Positions 59,771 through 64,000 of a stretch of DNA of 64,000 nt are shown in pieces. Position 1 is the first letter of the stretch. Every line of letters starts with the position of its first letter. The stretch covers positions 1,064,001-1,128,000 of the forward strand of contig JALECJ010000255.1 of assembly GCA_023515745.1 (NCBI GenBank), written 5' to 3'. Made by a program: the position numbers and the translations under genes. The stretch comes from Amoeboaphelidium protococcarum. Its lineage: Eukaryota > Aphelidiomycota > Aphelidea. The notes under the pieces were generated by a model that was given only the letters and a program-made list of their open reading frames with translations, searched no databases and was not told where the DNA came from.

Positions 59771-60922
59771 ATGGGACAACAATAGTCAAAGGCTAGAAAA
59801 GGCGGCATTTATAAGCAGTAGCAGCCGTACATGATGGAACCAGCGTATGCCTATCAGCCATCTACCACTGGTACTTATGGAAGTCCTTATGCAACACAGC
59901 CGCTGTATCAACCGACAAGCTCTGGACAATATGGTCAGTAGTATGGATAGTATGGATCCACACCTGGAGGGCCGTTGTATTAATCAGCAGCAGCACTGGG
60001 CGGCGCGACTCCATACTTGCCACAGTAACAATAGCAACAGCAGCCTTTTGCCCAACCTTAGTATGGATATCAGCAGCAATAACAACAACCATTATCAGCT
60101 GGTGGCGGTCCTCAGTAGTACATTCCTACGAGTTATCCTCAACCTCAATATAGCACCTACCAATCGGCTAAGAAGCCTTCCAAACTCCACGGCGGATATC
60201 AGATGATGGCGGGGGCTGTTCAAGGCGGCATGGGCAAGATGTTCAAGAAGCCTTCTATGGCTACTACTGGTCAAGCTAAAGAAGGCTATGGAGTATCTGA
60301 ATATGCTGCCACCTCTCAGCCGCTTTACACGATTCCGCAGCAATAGCTTGCTTCTCCTGTTGGTGCTGGATTAGGAGGTGTTGGTGTCGCCGGTGGAAGT
60401 CCTTAACTGCCGCAGTAATACCAACCTTGGCAGACGCCCGCTTTCACTCCTCAGCAGGTACCAACTTCTGCAACCTGGTCGCGCCCTCAATATCAGTCAC
60501 CATACTATTCATAGCAGTAGCAATAGTACTAGCCGGCATCTTTTGCAGCAAGTAGCGCCGTGAAGTAGGAGGAACTGTAGCCACAGAGTTATCAGAGATA
60601 TGAAAAGACTTCTGAAGAGTTGGGCGGCGGCGAGCCTGTATAGTATTCAAGAACCGGATGGGAGCCTCAGAAGCAGTAGCAAGGTGGCTCTAGTGCCGCA
60701 GTTGGTGAAATGTAGCAGTCCACGTCAACCCAGTTGCAGCAGCCGCAACCTCAGAGGTATGAGTTGGTGTCCCAGAGCGTAGGTGGAGGTGCTGGTGGTG
60801 GATTTTAGCCACTGAAGCAGACGTAACAACAGCAGGAGTCTTTGGGCGGTGGCCAATTTGAGTAACAGCCTTAAGAGGAAGAAGTGATTATGGAGAAGAT
60901 TACTGTTCACAGCATACTATGA
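59771..60922 (+). CDS. Gln/Pro/Tyr-rich low-complexity protein with N-myristoylation signal
   Basis: A 383-residue protein beginning MGQQQSKARKGG, a good N-myristoylation signal (Gly2, Ser6, basic after). The rest is Gln, Pro, Tyr, Ser and Gly, with Q-runs and YGQ/YQ repeats like prion-like or coat proteins. A more ordered basic patch (KKPSKLHGGYQMMAGAVQGG) lies near residue 140. A conserved-looking acidic end (EEEVIMEKITVHSIL) closes it. Many of the Gln codons are TAA or TAG. No family recognised; probably a membrane-associated scaffold able to form condensates, which is inference. Confidence 0.75.
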
Positions 60923-61173
60923 AGTTCCATATGAAGTATTGGCATCCATGCAATGGTTAATTAGCTATATTGAGAAAACCATGAATATAATACACATGAA
61001 TATTCGCGCTTATACTCATATTGCCTTGTTTTGATTACTCAATTATCTGGCATTTTATATTATTCAATCAAGTCAGAGAAAAAAGGATAACAAGAATGGA
61101 ATATCAACAATCAAAGTAAATCTCATTAATACGTACAATAATACATGTACTGCACAACATCATTCATTCAAAA

Positions 61174-62204
61174 TCAATTCAGTAAAAACGCCAAAACCAA
61201 GACCCAAGCAAAAGATGCTGCTCCAGTCAAAGCCATTGGAGAGGCAGCATTGGTGGTACTTGCAGGAGTAATTGGAGTACCTGGAGCACCTGCAGTCACC
61301 TTTGCTCCACTGCCTGGTGGTGCTGCATTGCTCGTACGGTAAGCAGAAGCGATGCCCAGACATTTGTCCATAGTGACACTGTTGTAGCCCCAGTTCTTAA
61401 GAGTGGTGGCCAGGTTAGCCAGAACAGAAGGATCTTGGTAGATGGTGTACAAGTCATGGTGCAGACCAATATATCTACCCAGACCGCGACCAACTTGAGA
61501 AAATTGAGCAATATAAGCAGAGCTAATCTGCTCATTGGTCACACCACTGTCATAATCCATGACATCAATGTTGTTGGATGAGACAACAAAACCAGCACCA
61601 CTGACACAAGCAACATTGGCATCATTGTACTGGTCATAGCTGAAGCGCACAAACTTTGGATAGACGTTGATGATCTGGTAAACTTGATTGCTCATAGTCA
61701 ACAACTGGCTCAGGATAGCGTCACAGCTCAACTTAGTGGCATCAGGCTTGAAACTACACATTAAAACTCATTCATTGTAAATGTTACAGTATCACAACAA
61801 AATAAAAGCTTACCGCAAACCAATGACATGACCTTGGCTATATGCAGTCTGCATGTTGGTCACCATTGCAACGTTAGAGAAGTAGTCAGTAATGATGTGG
61901 AAGGTGGCCTTCAAATCATTCGCAGCCAAACCTTGCAACACAGCAGGAGTGTACTGGGATGGACCTTCATCAAAAGTCAATGCAACCTAGGATGGAGTGC
62001 TACAGAAACTAGGGACATTGCCTACACACATGAACATTAAAAAACATGAATAGGTGAACGAACATATAGCACGGTCAAATATGAAGACTTACTCAGCACC
62101 GCACGACGACCAAGCTTGAGGCCATTATCACTAAAGAAGGCAAACCAAGAGACTGCCACAGACACTGCCAACACAGATAGACGAAACAAGTTCAAAAAAG
62201 CCAT
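61174..62204 (-). CDS. NodB/chitin-deacetylase-like protein, metal site degenerate (paralog 2)
   Basis: A 299-residue protein with exons 62204-62093, 62021-61814 and 61753-61174; both introns start GTAAG and end TGTGTAG. It has a signal/anchor helix (VLAVSVAVSWFAFF), a NodB core with TFDEGP, and GHVIGLRFK where the zinc His pair should be. Remnants of motif 4 (NNIDVMDY) and motif 5 (LHHDL) are present. A Pro/Thr/Ala linker and a hydrophobic C terminus fit a GPI anchor. It is more diverged than paralog 1: motif 3 is RFSYDQ instead of R-x-P-Y-G. Intron positions differ from paralogs 1 and 3, which have none. Confidence 0.87.
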
Positions 62205-62554
62205 AACGAAGAGTATATAAAGTTGGATTATAAAGACTTTGAATATCCACCAATGTAATGAATGAAAGAGAAAGAGAGAGTGAAGTTGAAACAAAGACAA
62301 AGACAAACAGCTCAGGCGAGTGAAAATGTGAGAGAGAAACAGAAGCAAAGCGAAACAAAATTTGAAACAGCCAAGTGAAACGAAACCATGTCCGATTAAG
62401 AGAACGATCGAATGCGTAAGAAAGAGAAAGCTTATTGCCGCCACGGGGAAAAATTTCCGAACCAGTTTCAGATCAAGTTCAGCATAAAAGGACTTCATAC
62501 CGATAAAATCATAGAATAAATTCAACAAAACTCCACTCAAAGATTAGTAGTCAA

Positions 62555-63535
62555 TCAATACTGCAAAAAGATCAATGCAGTCATACAACATAACAACGCT
62601 ATCAAGTTCAACCCAAACTGACTTGGCACACCGTTGATTGCAGGAGATGGTGCACCTGGAAGTCCTGTATTACCAATTACGGGTGCTCCAGGGGATGGAG
62701 TTTGACTACCAGGAGGTGAACCACCCTTGGTCAAAGTGACATTCAGATTAACGACTCCAATGTCACTGTTAACAATACGGTACGCAGATGTTTTGCGCCC
62801 CAAACAACTTGCCATATCCACCAGAGAGTAACCTTTGTCAGTAGGCACCTTCAAAAGCTCAACATTCTTATCGACGCTATTGTACATAACGTAGATATCA
62901 CGATGCAAAGAGATGAAAGAGCCAGTTCCATCCGGAGCCTGGTCAACAGCAGATTTGACAACAGAAATCACTTGATCAATAGCCGGAGATTCTGCAGAGC
63001 CTTGAATCTGGTAATCGTATGCATCAATGTTCCACTCAGTAGGGATCATATCCATACTCTTGGCTAGATTAATAGTGCGGTCTTCCCATTGCTCATAAGG
63101 CAGTCTCAAAAATCTTGGATAAAACTTGATGATATTGTAAACTTTGTTGGACTCATCGAACAAAATTTTAGTGAATTGGTTATTCGTCAAGGTACGGGGA
63201 TCCACATCAGGAGGAAATCTTAGTCCAATCAAGTGTCCCTTGTCGTAGGCCTCCTTTACCAAATTAACATACTTCTAATCATAAAAGAATTAGGAAGACA
63301 CATGGAACGTAGCTTTACCACCAACCTTCTCCAAAGCATCCAAAACTTGCCTGGTGTACTAAAATGGACCCTCGTCAAACGTAAAAGCAAAAAGCTTATT
63401 ATCAGAACACTTTCTAGGCAGACTTATGGTGACGGCTCTCCTCACTTTTCCCACCTGCTCAAACTCTGGACCAAAGTTGTAGTACAGTACAAACAGAGTA
63501 ATCAACAATATCGCAGTTCTAAAATAATTCAACAT
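62555..63535 (-). CDS. NodB/chitin-deacetylase-like protein, metal site degenerate (paralog 3)
   Basis: A 326-residue single-exon protein with an N-terminal hydrophobic segment (TAILLITLFVLYY), then FTFDEGP, KATFHVSS, GHLIGLRFP, RFLRLPYEQ (motif 3), EWNIDAYDY (motif 4) and ISLHRDI, where motif 5 Asp is kept but the His before it is Arg. A long Gly/Pro/Ser linker and a hydrophobic tail (LIALLCCMTALIFL) suggest a GPI-anchored surface protein. The zinc-binding His pair is missing as in the other copies. Same strand as paralogs 2 and 4: a tandem array. Confidence 0.87.
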
Positions 63536-63852
63536 TTCAACTTGTATTTAAAAATAAAATTGTACTTGGTTGAGATGAAAGGTGAAAGAAACCAACGCAG
63601 TACTGAAAGTGGAGAAAGTTGAAACAATTCGAGAAACTCAAAGCTAGCGGAAACGAACGCACGCTGAGTGAAACAGTTAACGTTTTATTAACGCTCTGTA
63701 TTGTAAAAAGTAAAATTGACGATAAATGAAAGCCCCAAAAGACTAACATCCTTTATTGTAATATATTCCTACTTTTGATACACGTCAATATTCAATCATT
63801 ATTATCATCATTTCAACCCATAAAGTAAAACAAATTCTTCAACCATAACATC

Positions 63853-64000
63853 TCACAAAAACAACAGACTAACGAGAGCAGCAAGAACGCCAACCAACCA
63901 AGACAGACTCACAGCTGAGATGTCTCCACTAAAGATTGGATCGTTTGGTACTCCTGTTCCACCACCGACAGGCGAAGTCAAACTACCACCTTGGGAAGAA
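63853..64000 (-). CDS. C-terminal end of a fourth NodB-like family member (runs off window)
   Basis: Only the last 48 codons are present: a Gly/Ser/Pro linker (TSPVGGGTGVP) and a hydrophobic tail (WLVGVLAALVSLLFL) ending at TGA 63853. The tail and the tandem position match the other paralogs' C termini. The NodB domain lies beyond the window, so the assignment is by context. Confidence 0.55.
   Translation of the reverse strand, partial: SSQGGSLTSPVGGGTGVPNDPIFSGDISAVSLSWLVGVLAALVSLLFL

Overview
This is nuclear DNA of a eukaryote that reads TAA and TAG as glutamine and uses TGA as its only stop. Conserved single-copy genes (Rpb2, a class I histone deacetylase, Rpn7, uL15, Chl1, NIP7) stay collinear with their families only if every in-frame TAA/TAG is Gln, and each ends at TGA. 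Introns are short (58-102 nt, GT..AG). Gene content points to the fungal side of the opisthokonts: an Ole1-type desaturase with a C-terminal cytochrome b5, an Akr1-like ankyrin-DHHC palmitoyltransferase, GH37 trehalase, a DIP2-like tandem adenylation protein, and GPI-type NodB/chitin-deacetylase relatives. Together with the code, an early-branching fungal relative such as an aphelid is a reasonable guess; I recall reports of this code in Amoeboaphelidium but cannot verify that here. Because only TGA stops translation, long chance ORFs are common, so ORF length alone was not treated as evidence.

Layout. 1-7.6 kb: housekeeping genes (RRP9 fragment, zinc alcohol dehydrogenase, Rpn7, Rpb2). 8-13.9 kb: an unrecognised gene, tRNA-Arg(TCG), a tyrosine-recombinase gene next to a broken zinc-finger ORF, and an HNH-like gene. 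14.2-15.6 kb: Rpd3-type HDAC. 16-26.3 kb: a mobile-element zone with a decayed Ty3/gypsy integrase, an inverted LTR scrap, a solo LTR, a complete Ty3/gypsy retrotransposon with identical LTRs ending 18 bp before tRNA-Arg(CCT), then a decayed MULE transposase and tRNA-Arg(TCT). 26.6-42 kb: dense housekeeping genes (Chl1 helicase, prephenate dehydratase, alpha/beta hydrolase, palmitoyltransferase, trehalase, ZW10, NIP7, ribosomal protein L27a, delta-9 desaturase, Ydj1-type DnaJ).

42.1-49 kb: a large DIP2-like gene whose exon is split by a pogo/Tigger DNA transposon with perfect 26-bp inverted repeats and a TA duplication. Removing the element and one TA restores a continuous 1668-residue frame. 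49.2-58 kb: UTP6, an F-box/WD40 protein, the first NodB-like protein, unresolved sequence, an unknown 250-residue protein and RPA3. 58.3-64 kb: a multi-pass membrane protein, a Gln-rich probably myristoylated protein, and three more NodB-like genes in a row.

Most notable: the Ty3/gypsy element has gag and pol in one frame separated by a single TGA followed by CTA, the classical leaky-stop context, in a host where TGA is the only stop. It also has a primer-binding site complementary to a sequence inside its own LTR, 41 bp downstream of a TATA box, suggesting Tf1-like self-priming. The NodB-like family has lost the zinc-binding His-x-x-x-His motif in all three paralogs that can be read.
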